Assembly (NCBI RefSeq): GCF_019097595.1
Contig: NC_080718.1
Coordinates: forward strand, 12,184,657 to 12,248,656
Reading direction: 5' to 3'
Length of the DNA: 64,000 bases
From: Hemibagrus wyckioides
Taxonomy: Eukaryota > Chordata > Actinopteri > Siluriformes > Bagridae
In this document: positions 23,925 through 39,349 of the stretch, one piece after another
Layout of the letters: each line of letters opens with the position of its first letter
Numbering within the stretch: position 1 is the stretch's first letter
Translations under genes and position numbers: made by a program
The notes under the pieces: generated by a model
What the model was told of the DNA's origin: nothing
What the model saw: the letters and a program-made list of their open reading frames with translations, nothing else
Database searches by the model: none

Positions 23925-26900
23925 CAAACGAGTGTGTGAACAGGTGACCTTTGAAGTGTAAAGTACTGCGTTTGATGAGAAGCAGCTCCTCTTCATGCAG
24001 GTCACAGGAATGGAACTCTGGGAGGGGTTCTCTAATCAGCAAAACAGACAGCCAGTCACTCGCCCCCTCTCTCTTTTCTCCCTCATACACATACACACAG
24101 CCTCAGTCTAACCTGATGCAGGATTTCGAAAGTACACGCTTACTCTCACACACACTCAACCTTTGGCACACGTAAACAAACACTTGGTCTATTTGTGGGT
24201 ACAGGTCCTCCTAAACTTCCTGTATTTTGGGGGAAGAGATAGAGAGAGAGAGAAAAAAAGTTCACTGAATTTTGTGTACCAACATCTGGAGTAGACGAGC
24301 TGAAAAATGTTTAGATGTCACAGGCTCATTTTAACCCAGCACTGACAACAAGGCTATGCAGCGGTTTCTCTTCTGGATCTTAGACCATTACCTTTGAGAA
24401 AGTGTGCAAGAATAAGGTTCCTAAACATGTATGATAAAGACAAAACGATAATGTAACGTAAGTAATAAGCATAGTATAATATAGTATAATAAATGGTGTC
24501 TGACTGCTGTTACAGTGTTAGGGCATTATTTAACTATTTATGACTATTTCCTGCAAACTTTTTTCTTAGCCACATCCAAGGTATACCAAATCTGCTACAA
24601 TGTTCTACCCAATCTGGTACAATCTGTTCGACTCACCAATGATTTGGAAAACCTTTAAATAATTTTCTGCCCAATTTATCTACATGTACTTGAAAAGCGA
24701 GGTACATACTTGCAAAAAACTAGGTCTACAAGAGCAGCTTGGAAGTAATCATGAAATGTGCCAGACTGTGCGAGTGGTCAATGGAATAGTTGAATGTGCT
24801 GAAGGTCTGACCAATCTGCAGCGTGTTAAGCAAATTTAACTATTTGGGGTTTTTTTAAACCTGGGGCTGTAACTGGAGCCAGCTATATAATGTAATGTTT
24901 ATGCTTTTACTTGGCACACACAGTGACTGTAATGATGTTTTATTTAAGTGAATTATGAAGTAATGCCAACACTTTTGGACCTCACCCCTGTCTGCCCTAA
25001 CCTTTACTCCATGAATGGAGGCCCACCCAAAGTGCTGTGATACAGATGCACACACTCGCAGGAAGCGGCAGACGCATTTTTTTGTCCGAGGAATTTTGGG
25101 GACGTGCCATTGTTCCACTAAGGCTAATGACACAACTTGTTGAGTTCTTTCCTTTAAACATCTGTAAGATTTCCATTACCTTTCCCAGATAACGACTCCG
25201 TTTAAACATTTAAAATACTATTATCTTTTATTTAACAGACTTTCGTGCACCAATTGTCCAAGATCTTTTTAAAAACATTTCGCGTTCCAAGACAATATCA
25301 ACATTTCCTAGTTTAGCGTTTTATCCGAGTCAAATTGCTGTCAAAATAATGATCTCCGGTTTCAAAATTATGTCTGGCTAAATACCCGAGCAGATAAAGA
25401 TACTTTAACATAGGAACTAAACAATCTATGGTGCTTTTTCCTGTGCGTTAGCATGCGAACAAAATAACAGATCCGACATACTATATAAACAAAACCCGAC
25501 TGCAAAACAAATTTGGCTTCTCAAAGTACCAGTTTTACTTGAGTGAATTGTTTGTATATTTTGATTAAGGAGTCGAAAGTGTAAGGAAGAGTTCATGTGG
25601 TGATGTGAGCAGGAGTTCAGTGTGTGCATCACCAAAAAATGGTTTGAATTAGCTTGATGAAAACCAACGACACACCATATTTTCCCATCCTTACTCACAG
25701 TACACAAGGTCCGCAGAAGATACGCATTTTGATCATGCGGATAAATAAAGTAAGAAACAAAACAATTGGAGATGGTTGTACACATCTGTTTAGATTTATC
25801 CATGAAGATCAAGGTGGGCAATTAGCTTGCAATGTGTAGGTGAATAAACCTAAATCTTATACAAGAAACATGAAAAATCCTCCAGTAATTTCTGGATCGT
25901 AAAAGTAATGACAAACGATTAAAAAGAAAGGGGAAAAAAAAAAGTTACTTGTTGATAGAACATCAACAGAAGGAACAATAAACTGAAAATAAACATCTAA
26001 AGAAACTTAAACATTACTTCAGGCTCTTAAATCAAATAATCTGTCGTTCCCGATGTAAATAATGGAATGATTTCTCAGCTTGTGCCCTGGCCCCCTGCAA
26101 AATAGCCTATTTCTTGTAGGGCTTTCTTCTCATAGCACTCAGTCTAACTGAGAAATGTCTGCTGTGCTCTCAGTTGTTCATTAGACCAGCTGGAGTCTAA
26201 ACATTCACCTCAGAGTCTTAGAATGGGCAGAAATCCCAACAATGCTGAGTAGGCTGGAGTTACACAATTTCAGCACACACATGTGCAGCAGACCAGAGAG
26301 GATATTCATTCAGTCGCGTAACCCTGATCTTTCTAAGACAAACATGTCCATAATAATGTCTAGTAGCAGTCAGTCAAAGTGGCTGGACATGTAGTGATGA
26401 GTATTCAAGCCGCAAGCCCATTTTAAATTACCAGAATGACAATAATCTTTCATAAATTCAAGTCTATATAGACAAGAGCCAAACAACATTGAAATGATCT
26501 GTTGTATTTGTCCCTCAGAACAATCTCAGCGGTGATATTGTTAAAGGAATTGTTTTAAGAGTCTGGCTGGAAGCCATACATGCTACTCCCAGTTACAAGC
26601 AGAAAAATTATGCCACCTGTCCACTTCAGAGGAAAAGCGGAGCAAGACCTGCTATTGTCTCCTCAGACCTCAGCAGGGCCCTTGACTCTAACCCACATAG
26701 CTAGAGCCTAACAGAACAGGAGTTTCTGATTATCACATATCATACATAATCACCATGTTGCATTTTTGGCAGTCTACAATCTGCAGCAGTGAGGGAAATA
26801 TTTTTCTTTTTTATACTCTTTTTTTTCTATGTAGACATGGCATGCCACGACTTCATAATGGTTTAGGTATAACCTGGTCCAAAAAAAAGGAAATAAAAGA

Positions 26901-29900
26901 CAATAGTGCACACTATAAAGAATATAAAGTTAACAAGACTGGAGGAAGATATTTGTAGCACTAGATGGACTATATAGTCCTTTTTCAAAACTATTGGAAT
27001 GGCAAGGCCAATTCATTCATTTTGCTGAAAAATGAAGACGTTTGAGTTTGAGATCAAAAGACGAACATGGGAAGAGATATACAATTTCAGCTTCTGTTTC
27101 CTGGTATTTATATGTAGATGTGTTAAACAAAAAAACAGCATAATTTGTACCAGAACCGACAATTTCTAGGTGAAAAAAATTGGAACATGCGACCGATGTG
27201 TGCTTCTTATATTCACATGTGACCTGATAGACTGATTGTTTCACCTGTGAAGACTGCAGTTGTTTAAATGCCAACATGAAGGACCAGAGAGCTGTCTATG
27301 GCAAAAAAGGAAGCTATTTTGGAGCTGAGAAAAGAGAAGAAATCAGTCAAATGCATTGTACAAATACTGGGCATAGCCAATATCCGGAATGTCCGGCCAA
27401 GCAAAACAACGACAGATGACGATAGAAACTTTGTGAGAACTGTGCAGAAAAACCCCAAACCAACATTCAGTGACATCACCAACATACTCTACAGCACAGG
27501 GGTGAAGGTTTCACAATCCACTATTCGAAGAAGCCTGATAAATAACATACAAAAAGATGCAAACCACTCATCAGCATTAACAATATGGAGGTCAGTTTGG
27601 AAATCCACAAAAAATACAGAGAGGAGCCACAAAAGTTCTGGAACCAAGAAAAACCTCTACCAAAGTAAAGGAAAGTGTGGAAAAAGTTAGGATCTGCTCA
27701 TGATCCGAAACATACAGGCTCGTCTGTGAGGTAGTGCATCTGGAGCAACCTCATTAATCAAGCAACCTAATTTTGAGGAACTTCATCATGCAACAAGACA
27801 ACAACACAAAAAAGTATGCCATTAGGGGGCAAAAGTGGAAAATTTTAGATTGGCCAAGTCAATCACCAGACTTTAACCTAATTGAGCAGTATTTCACCTC
27901 CTGAAGAAGAGACTGATGTGAGAAATCCCCCAAACTAAACATTAACTGAAAGGTGCTGCAGAACAAGCCTGGAAAAACATCACAAAAAAAAAAAGAGAAG
28001 AAACCAACAATTTAGTGATGCCTGTGAATCGCAAGCTTTGTACAGTTAATGCAATTAAGGGCTCTGCAACCAAATATTAAGTTTTATTTACTTATTTATT
28101 TATTTAAGACTTACGTGTAACTATACTTAAATTGGGTGGTCTGATAAAAAATTCATGTTGTTTAACACATGTTAAACAACATGTAAATACCATGAAATCA
28201 AATCTAAACTCTCTTCTCATATCCATCTCTAGATCTCAAAAGCAAACAAATGAAGCCTTGCCATTCCAATAGTTTCAGAGGGGACTGTATATCAATATGG
28301 ATATATATGTATATTTCCTTATATCCAGTTCTTAAAGAATAAAAGTGTACACATTTCCAGGACATGCTGTAAAAGTTATTATATGACTGAATCAGTAAGG
28401 TCTTTAAGCACTTGAACTTTATGTGAAGAATTATGATGTAGCTCTTGTCTGTTATTATGAGTTATATGCACATCTGTATAAGGCCCTTGAGTGGAACTAA
28501 ATATTTCTAAAGAAGAAAACAAGGGACTGAAACAGGCAGGAAGTTAGTGAAAAGAGGTGAGGGATAGGGAGAGGGAGAAAAAAAACACTAGAAGCAAAGC
28601 CTGAAAATAAAAATGACAAAGTACACATCTTAGTAGCAGAAAAACCCCAGAGGGAGAAAGAAAATCAAAGTTCTTTTCCACCTTATTTAATCTCCTGACC
28701 TTTTGCACAGCAGGCACATGGGAGCAGAACTGTCTTATTATCCTGTTCAGCAGTGGCATCTCAGGCCACTTCTAAACTGTACATAGTCCTGCTCATGTTT
28801 TGCTGAACATTTAAACCATGCCAGACACACACATTAGCAAAGCAGAGTACAGAGACCGAGCAGACAGGGCCAAGAAACTCATGCAGAGCTAGTCATTATT
28901 TACATGCTTTAATAAAGAGAAGCAGGCTGAATGAGCAAACAATAGCCTCTAGAGACAGCTGTGAGTCACTAAGTGAAATTCATTCTTCCAGCTTAGACTT
29001 TATGCTGGCTCATTGTTCTTACGCTCTAAAACAGCGGAGAAAAAAAAGAAGAATCCATTTAATCATGGTAAAAGCAGGCTGTCTTCTGTGGCTTATACTA
29101 TCATGTCTTTAATGGTCAGATTAATAATTTATGGCCAAAGTTAGTAAATAAAGGTTGAAATTAAAGCTAAAATTGAACAGAAAAACCACAGTTCATAACA
29201 AAACATTAACATTAACTGTGAATATGAACTAACTAAGTAACCAACTAAAATGTTTCTCGGATTAACTTTTTACCTTTAACTCTGGGTCTCTCTTCATCAT
29301 CTCCAGAATGATGTAGCAGCCGATTGAGTGACCAATCAGGATGAGGTGTGTGTCTCGCGGCACGTGTTCTAAGAGAAAGCCCAGTTTGTGCTCGATCTGC
29401 CCATTCAAGCCGAACACATCCTCCGCCTCGGTCACCGAAGCACCTTAAAAGTACAAAACAGGATAATAGAACAAGCCTGCTTTATAAAGAGGGTTGCACA
29501 TAGCTATATTCATGCTCACCAATAACTTATCAAACGCACGACTGTTTCCCGATTGTAGGAGTCTCATTACAGTTGTCAGAAACACTTAATAACATAAGGG
29601 GCACTTTAAATTGCTAAGTTGTTCATGTGTGGCGTTTTCTTTCAACAACTTGATCTTGTTCTTCATTATGTCTTTGGACAGGTAAAATAACCCCCTATCA
29701 ACAATTCCAGTAACTTGAGGTCCTGAACAATGTTTGGCAGGCGTCGATATTAATGTCATCCAAGCAGCACTAAATGAAGTAGTGTTAACTCGAGAAAGGG
29801 TCTGAATCACTGTGACACAGTGGATGGGTGTTGGACAAGAGAAAAGAAGGAAACTGCTATGACAATATTAAGATGCATGTAGGAAAATTTCCCCTCATTC

Positions 29901-32900
29901 TGCTTGTAAATTACCAGGTCCTGTCGGTTATAGAAAATAAGGACCATGTATTTTATGTGAATTAAGTTGGAATGAAACAAAAATTGGAAATTTTGAAACA
30001 AAAACAAAGAATTAAGTTGGAATGCAACAAAAAACAGCCCAAAAAAAATGAGTAATAAATAAGAAAGAGAGACTTATACATCTGAACAATGCACTCTGCA
30101 TAATTTAGTAGCCTATTCATTATAAAATATATCTAGTTGCATGTTAGGTGTGATAAACATTTAAACATAATCAACTTCACACTCCCTCCTTTGAAAATAA
30201 ATCATTTTCTAATCACAAATCAGGAGCGAGAATAAAACAAAACAAACCAACAACAACAACAACAACAAAACACTCATTCAAACTCAAATGCTTCTCTCTC
30301 TCTCCCTCTCTCTCTGTTGTTGTAAGAAAGCATTTGCCAGGTGATTTAATTAATTTAGAAATCACATCACAACTCTCTAACTCTTCTAAATGCATGCAAA
30401 ATAAATTGCTTCATGCTTTAAACCCCCCTTGTAAGTCACACCAGGAGGGTTCTGGTTTTACGCCTAAACTGGGCTTGTGTTAAATCAAATCTGCATGTGC
30501 AACATGGTGAACTCATTTCAAAAGCAAAGAAAGAAGAAAAAATGCAACAAATTTTCCCTGCAATTTTTTGGGGGCTAGTTTCTGGTGTTTCCTTACAATT
30601 TTTGAGATGTAGCTGAGATTTTGCTGAATTGTGCCAGTCCTGCACACCGGTGCATATTAACTCTTAATACTGTAATTAATTACATAAGCTTTTGTTTCAT
30701 TACATGCTACTAAGAGTAGCATGTAATAAGAATGGATCTCTCTGAATGGAGAATGGATCTCTCTCTCACACACACACACACACACACTTTTTTAAGTTTT
30801 AATTATTATCATTCATACTTTCAGAATGTTGACTATATTAATCAAACGAAACCCAAATCCTCATTTTTGCAGTGTCATTAAACATTAAACTGAATTCTAT
30901 GTATCAATACACTTCTTTTTGAAAATCTGAAAAATATTTGGACAGAAACTCCTGTCATCAAACCAGCCTCTATACTGATAAGGAGTAGTCCTGACTGTCC
31001 GTTATGCATACGAGAGCTTTTACCATGTCATGCAAGCTACGCATAAAAATGGAGTCCAGAAAAAGATAAAGAGGCTGATTGACCTGGAAGACATGAAGAA
31101 ATGTGAGAGAGAAAAAGAATCTGCTGATAGGAGGAACCATTGCAAACTATACAAAGAGTTCACGACATTAAATCATTTTTATAGCATAAAATACCAGTAC
31201 TGTATATAGGAAAGACTGATAAAGCAGAGAATACGTTACAGAAGGAACAAGTCAGAGGGGTTACTTAAGTGAAGCTCTGCTCCCTGAATGCCTTGTAATG
31301 CTAGCACTAGCACTGTGGTACTTTCTACACATGATCAGTATTAGGATGCAGTAGGAAGTGTAGAGCAAGGTACTTAACAACCTCAAGCAAGGGAATAAAA
31401 ATGGTTTCTCTCAAGGTTTCTTCCTCATATCATCTCAGGGAGTTTTTCCTTGCCACCATCTCCTCTAGCTTGATCATTAGGGACTGAAATAAATTGACAT
31501 TTTAAATTTTATCTTTTTTTATTCTTAATTTTTATATTCCTGTAAAACTGCTTAGCAACAACGTCCATTGTTAAAAGCGCTATACAAATAAAATTGCATT
31601 GAATTGAATTCATTAAATATTTAGTATTTTGCAAGAACAACTAGATGTGCAAAATATATATAAGGTCATATTAATTTTTTTAAGCCTACTCATTCATAAA
31701 AATTTTGTGAATAATACCGAGATCATTTTGCATGATACAGACTGCATCACTTACAAAATTTCAAAGCAAGAAACCTAAATTTTAATAAATGATTTAGAAT
31801 CATCTTCAGAATCTTATTAAATTGAAGACAACAAACATATGTACTTGTTTTATTCTCTTAAACAAAATGAATTAAAGGCTAGTTTGAATAATGAGTCGTC
31901 CTGAAAGAAAATTCATAAATATCCTCAAATGTACTTTCATGGCGATCCTTGTGAAAATTTTTTATCTCCAGCTGAGGTACTCTTCACTATATGCACAAAA
32001 CCAAGATCTTGCAATACTGAAAAAATTATGGTCTTCCAGGTCTTCAAACTTGGGAGTGAAGCTGTTAATATATGATAGTATATCGTTAGAGTTATGTAAA
32101 TCTTACGTTTGATACAGTAATAATTATACGCATAGTGCTTTTCTGACCTTAATGCCAAATACTGACAAAAAAAACATAATAATATAAAGGAAGATCAATT
32201 CTGATTTATATGCTGCACTCATAGTATTTAAAGATTCATTAGAAATCAAATATCAATTTTGATGTAAAAAAACAACAAAAAAAAAAACACTAGTTGCGCA
32301 TCTGTGTCCCTGCCGTCTTCTTGTGCAAATGTTCAAGATGGAGAAAACTGTATCGGTCACAATGTAGTCCAAGGGGATTAGAATGTGATCATCTCAGAAC
32401 TGGTAAAGAGATGGACCGGTCTCAATTACAGATGGTTGATATGACCAGGTGCCCACATGCCCCCTACACCACCAAACTGTCCCAAATAATGAGGGAGGCA
32501 TTTAGCTTAGACTAATAAATCTGGCACTATATCTGCAAAAGGATCAGTGATATTATGTACACATTTTTCCTCAATTCTCACCATATGGAGAAGGAGAAAA
32601 TGTGATCAGGATAAGATAGCTCAAGAGTCATATGATCTCCTTAAACATCTCAGCTGGCTGCAGTCCGATAATCTATAACTTCAGCAATGGGTTGTAACAT
32701 AAGCAGCTATTTCAATGGACAAGGGCATCTGTGAACCAAATGGCAGAATATAATGAAAGATGAATCACTGAACATAGACAATGCTCCGGGGGGGAAAAAG
32801 TGGCCTATATACATGATACCGCTGTGCTTAAACCTCTTGTTGATGATAATCAGGGGTGTCACTCAAACAGAGCTTTTGGAGAAGAAATATAACTTTTAAT

Positions 32901-35784
32901 TAGATGTTCACTTTTATCTGTGCTGCCTTTGCAAATGTTTGCCCCTTGGTGTCATGATCTGGCACACTGGATTTCATTGCAGAGCTCAGATTTATTCAAC
33001 ACACTGCCAGTAACTCTGTGTCATGATAGAAGGAGCAATGGGTGTCACCGGTTTTTGTTTGGCTATCAACCCATACTGCATGTGTGTCTGTGATTAACAG
33101 TGTTATTATAGTTGTTGTTAGGTAAATGTTCACCATTTGTTCCTAATTAAAAGAAAAACAAGTCAATAATCTTGGGGTTCAGGACTGTTCGAGGATGACA
33201 TCCTTTAAGTCTGCACATAGTTTAAAATCTACCACCTTCCTGCCCTACCTTTCATTTTATCACAATATATTTGTTACACTAAATTCGTAAAAATATCTGC
33301 ATAGATTTGAATAAGACCTGAATAGTCTCTGAGGCATTTTTTGTCCTGTCTACAGACCTGATATGGCCAGCTTCCACATCTACTGTCCAATCCATCAAGC
33401 TAGCCAGTGGAAGTGCTGTTTTAGGTGATCCAAGCCATCTGTATGTGGTTTGGCTTATTACAGGTGGGCTTGGCTAATGTCTTTCCCACGTAGCAGGCTC
33501 AATAAAAACGTCCGCACTGGTTCGTGATTGAACATACTGGACGCATTCATACACTGGCATGAGGAAGCAGAGCAAGAAGCTGCCTGGTTCGGCTCGCCAG
33601 CGTTGTACACGTTCAACATTCCTCCCTACTGTGTGGTGAGGAGAATCCCTTTTCCCTGAGATTTGTCTGGCAGTTACGCAGTGTGACACAACTACAGCTC
33701 AGCAAGATGGCCATAAATTCTTAGTGTTAGACATAAAACTTCTACAGCTACATTAAATTAAGTGCAACGGGCAAATTAAACGAACAATGAAAATATTCAT
33801 TACAATCTAGGTTACACAATTTAGCAATAATAACATTATATTATTGTCTTGCATATGTTCTGACAGCCTTTACTTGATGCCTCACATATTTTGTGGGACA
33901 ACGGCAGTCTTTAAACCTGTTTAATTGTCTGCTGCCACCTACTGTCTTAATGAGAATATTGAACTTGTCACATTGTAAATTTTATGGTGATATGATGTAC
34001 AGCATTTGGTAGATGCCCTTAACTAGAGTAGAGTGACTTACAAAAATGCTTTGCAGTCTCTATCAAAAACATAAACTAATGCTAGTACAGACAGGTCAGG
34101 GCCTATCAGGATACTATCAATTTAAACCTGCATGAGCATGGTGCAAGGCTTAAGCAAGCCAGTCTTTGTGTCTTACCTTCAATCATATCCATTGTGTCTG
34201 GAGGTGCACAGTGTCCAGCATGACTCACAGCCCAGACTGGGTATAGCTTGTTAAATGCTTGATACAATGTCCACATGAAGGTCTTATAAAATCCCACTAC
34301 ACCAGGGTTGCCTGTTGAGGGGAGAGAAAAATCACACCAAACACTCTATCTGCTTTACTCCAATAATGCTGAAAGAAGAAGGTGAAAGGAAGGAAAGCAA
34401 AAAATGTGACCATTTCATGCATCATCTCTGTGGTAAAATAATAGCTGATGTGAAATAAACCATCGTAGAATGGTGTGAGAAAATCTCCTTACGTCTCAAT
34501 ACATCTTGAAATTAAACATGGCAAGACATGAGAATTGGAAAGAAGTGCCGTGATTTGTAATGTGAGCTCACAACAATATATTCACTAGCACACAACACTG
34601 ACAAGAGAGTTGTCACGATTATCATTACACAATAAAAAAAAAAACAAGTAAAAATTTTTCCCCTCTGTTTATATGATTTATAGTAGCATCACATGTAGCT
34701 GTTTTTGGTATTTACTCAAGGGTTTGGTGCAGACAGACCCTCAGGACATCAGGTAGATATTGGAGCTTTAATGGGATAAATCTTACACAGCCCTTCAGAA
34801 TGACCTGATGATATGGTGCAGAAGAAGATACAAAACATAAATGATATCTGATAGCCATTGCTGCTGCCAATGTTTCCTCTGCTTATATAGTCAAGGCCAA
34901 CTTGCTTTTGCGCTCTGCATACATCAGCGTACGGAAATGTGTGTGTGAGAGAGTGAGAAAGAACAAGTGTGATTGATTGTGTGTATGTAAAACCACTGTT
35001 TTATGCAGCATTTCTGAGAAAAAATATGTCGCCCATTCTAACTTGGAGAAAGAATCATCTCGGAAATATTGTCACTAAGTAACTAAAGGCGTTGAGTACG
35101 ATGTTGGAGGTGTAAATTCCATCTCTGGTGTCCACTTAGGCAGTAGATAAATCTCAGTACAGTGAGTCATTTGGCCTGTTAAGAATGCAGTGAGGCTGCG
35201 CAATGAGCAAAACTGTCCCAGATGCAGCTCCTTCTTCACACACGGAAACACACATGCCACATCTTTCGGAAAACAAATTGGATATCAGTCTACGTCTAGT
35301 CTCTGTAGTCTTGTATTACAAAAATCACCATTGAAATATCTACAGTGTAATTTAAACCAAGACAAAAGGGTGAATCAGGGTCTAAAAAACCCAGCGTAGT
35401 CACAGGATAAATAAAGTAGCAATGCACATGCAGACATTTTCCTTTGAAGTAGTCGAGCAGCTGGCTTTAGTAATCAAGCCTTATCCAACCGATGCCTTAG
35501 AGCAAACTGAAACACTTTACAAGCCACTTAACACCATTAATGACTAAATACAAAACCTCTAAACAAGAGCATGTGAGGGCTGAAGAAACTGGTGAGGCTT
35601 TAAAAACAGCTGTGGTGTATGAGCGGTAGTCTGCACATTGACCTAAACTTTTAGATCTTTATCGCTAGTAAACTTCTGTTTATTTTCATGTTTTTATTCA
35701 TTTTTCATAAATCATTTATTAGAAAAGAATGATATTCTGGTGAGGTTCTTTTTCTATGCATGTGAGATTTCCCTATACAACATT

Positions 35785-35828
<44 letters not shown>

Positions 35829-38800
35829 TTATTTATATCCAGTGTTTAAATATGTACGGAACAAGTGTCATGTTTCCAAACCAATTTTCCTCTGCCCTAA
35901 TATTTAATTGATTCACTAGCTACAGCTTGCTTACAGCTGGCAATATTTTATCATATACTAACATATGTATGCAGTTATTAGGAGTATCACGTGTCTAAAA
36001 TTTGTATATAGCAAGTATTAGTGAGCAGCCTCACAAGGCGTTGCAAAGCAGCTAATATACAGTATCTCTCAAAAGTGAGTACACCCCTCACATTTTTGTA
36101 AATATTTTATTAGATCTTTTTATGTGACAAAACTGAAGAAATGACACTCTGCTACAATGTAAAGTAGTGAGTGTATAGTCTGTATAATAGTGTAAATTTA
36201 CTGTTCCCTCAAAATAACTCAACACACAGCCATTAATGTCTAAACCGTTGGCAACAAAAGTGAGCACACCCCTAAATGGAAATGTACAAATTGGGCCCAA
36301 TTAGCCATTTACCCTCCCCGGTGTCATGTGACTCGTTAGTGTTACAAGGTCTCAGGTGTGAATGGGGAGCAGGTGTGTTAAATTTGGTGTTATCGCTCTC
36401 ACACTCTCTCATACTGGTCACTGGAAGTTCAACATGGCACCTCATGGCCTCTCTGAGGATATGAAAAAAAGAATTGTTGCTCTACATAAAGATGGCCTAG
36501 GCTATAAGAAGATTGCCAAGACCCTGAAACTGAGCTGCAGCACGGTGGGCAAGACCATACAGCGGTTTTACAGGACAGGTTCCACTCAGAACAGGCCTCG
36601 CCATGGTCCACCAAAGAAGTTGAGTGCACGTGCTCAGCGTCATATCCGGAGGTCGTCTTTGGGAAATAGACGTATGAGTGCTGCCAGCATTGCTGCAGAG
36701 GTTGAAGGGGTGGGGGGGTCAGCCTGTCAGTGCTCAGACCATACACCGCACACTGCATCAAATTGGTCTGTGTGGCTGTTGTCCCAGAAGGAAGCCTCTA
36801 CTAAGGATGATGCATAAGAAAGCCCGCATACAGTTTGCTGAAGATAAGCAGACTAAGGACATGGCCAGAACCATGTCCTGTGGTCCGATGAGACCAAGAT
36901 AAACTTATTTGGTTCAGATGGTGTTAAGCATGTGTGGTGGCAACCAGGTGAGGAGTACAAAGACAAGTGTGCCTTGCCTACAGTCAAGCATGGTGGTGGG
37001 AGTGTCATGGTCTGGGCCTGCATGAGTGCTGCCGGCACTGGGGAGCTATAGTTTATTGAGGGGACCATGAATGCCAACATGTACTGTGAAATACTGAAGC
37101 AGAGCATGATCCCCTCCCTTCGGAGACTGGGCCGCAGGGCAGTATTCCAACATAACAACCCTAAACACACCTCCAAGACGACCACTGCCTTGCTAAAGAA
37201 GCTGAGGGTAAAGGTGATGGACTGGCCAAGCATGTCTCCAGACCTAAACCCTAAGGTGGGGGAGCGCAAGGTCTCTAACATCCACCAGCTCTGTGATGTC
37301 ATCATGGAGGAGTGGAAGAGGACTCCAGTGGCAACCTGTGAAGCTCTGGTGAACTACATGCCCAAGAGTGTTAAGGAAGTGCTGGAAAATAATGGTGGCC
37401 ACACAAAATATTGACACTTTGGGCCCATTTTGGACATTTCCTCTTAGGGGTGTACTCACTTTTGTTGCCAACAGTTTAGACATTAATGGCTGTGTGTTGA
37501 GTTATGTAGAGGAGACAGCAAATTTACACTGTTATACAGACTATACACTCACTACTTTACACTGTAGCAGAGTGTCATTTCTTCAGTGTTGTCACATGAA
37601 AAGATAATAATAAAATATTTACAAAAATGTGAAGGGTGTACTCACTTTTGTGAGATACTGTAAATATATGTTCTATTTTATTTATTGTATTGTTTGTGTC
37701 TATTTTTATACTTTTACCTTATTGTTAATCGGCCCTATATATATATATTTTTTTTATCAAGGACAGTCGTAAAAAGAATTTCACTACATGTCGTACTGCG
37801 TATGATTGTGTATGTGATCAATTAAATTTGAGTCTGAAATCATAGCCATTGTGGTCAATAACAATGTATTGCCTTTATTTTTCATTGTATCACTTTTAAG
37901 GAAATTGAAGCAAAGTGAACTATAAAGCAGAGAACAATACAAGTAGTGAATATAAATATATATATTGTATATACAAGATTTTTCATTGAGTGCTAGAGGA
38001 GTAAAGTGCACAGAGTAGAGGTCTAAATTCTAGTGAAGATTATTGTTATTATAATCATTTAAGGGGTTAGTTAAGGGTTGATGAAGGATCTTTATCTGTT
38101 TATCTATTTATTGACGATAATGACAGATTCTGCTGTCTGGACTGAGGTTGGAAAGTTCTGGGAAAGGAGCCCATGCCTTGTTGAGTAGGCATCAGTTAGC
38201 AGGAAATGGTCATGGTTTATCTATACTTTACACACCATTCATTGTCTTACCTTTTCCTCTCTCCCTATTATTTTTTCTGCAAATCTTTGAGTGACAAGTC
38301 TTACTAGCATATTGGCTTTGTTAATGGACAAATGCTAGTCTGACAACTTTTTTTTTTATTTCAGAATAATATTGCTTTTGATTTATGCATTGTTCTAATC
38401 TGTACTAAAATTTTCATACTGAACTGGCATAGAGTGCTTTCAGGCAAATCTCCTGATCAGTGCTTGTTGTTTCTGCTCATCAGTCTCTGGAGCTGAAACT
38501 GACCACATTTGGAGAACACTGTCAGTACTGATGTCTGGACAGGAAGCAGACATGCAGCGAAGGCCAACAGCAGTCCTTCCAAGCCATTTTCACCCATATT
38601 CAACATGAGTAACGATTGCTTCAATTCACTACAATAAAGTCATTGTCACTCTCTATCAGGACCTAGACAGAATAACAAGCCTTCCCTAAACCCTGGACTG
38701 TTGAAACCCTCAGCTGTAAGGGCAAAGTGTGAGGGAGCTGGTGAGGAAGTGAAGCACTGCTCCACCCTGGATTACACCATGTAAGCAGCAGGTTATATAA

Positions 38801-39024
38801 CCAGGAGGAACTCTATGTGAGGAATTCATGACTATAAAATGCGGTGTTTATTTGTGTGTTTATTAGAACAGTGCAGTCAGGAAGTTGGAGTTCTTTTCGT
38901 TTCTTTCCCATCGTATATGTGTGCTAGGTGGGAATCAAAAGGAAAGATCTTTCTTTAGAAGTGTGTCATTAAAAAGACAACCCTGTTCTGTTTCTGTGAA
39001 GAGAAAGAATGTAAAGGAGGCATT

Positions 39025-39081
<57 letters not shown>

Positions 39082-39318
39082 TTTTAAAGGGCACAGAAGC
39101 ATGAGCTATCTTCTCTTCTCACTCATGTTATCATTTCCTTCTTTCCACAGGGTTCATAAATTCAGCACTGTTCGCTGGAACATTAAACAGATACCTTGCC
39201 TGCCGTCTCTGACCCCGAGGCTGCATGGACTACCACGCCACTGACGTAGCCTTGCAGGTGCAGAGCCCACTCGCTCCGACAACCTTTCCTTCTCTCTCTC
39301 TCTCACACACACACACAT

Positions 39319-39349
<31 letters not shown>

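Larger units (their letters stand above)
21869..29273 (-). other. ldah: ldah intron 3
   Basis: 7.4 kb. Contains GA arrays (22652-22681 and 23807-23922) and a Tc1-like element (26975-28287). The stretches 21900-22640, 23925-26970 and 28290-29270 hold no recognisable gene. Short open frames there have no family motif. Confidence 0.8.

Noticed and set aside
23758..24096. Ser/Leu-rich open frames on the - strand
   Set aside because: Produced by the (GA)n array read in reverse.
39129..39244. Possible exon after a CTTTCCACAG acceptor
   Set aside because: The following frame has no recognisable motif, ends in a microsatellite and is antisense within ldah intron 1.
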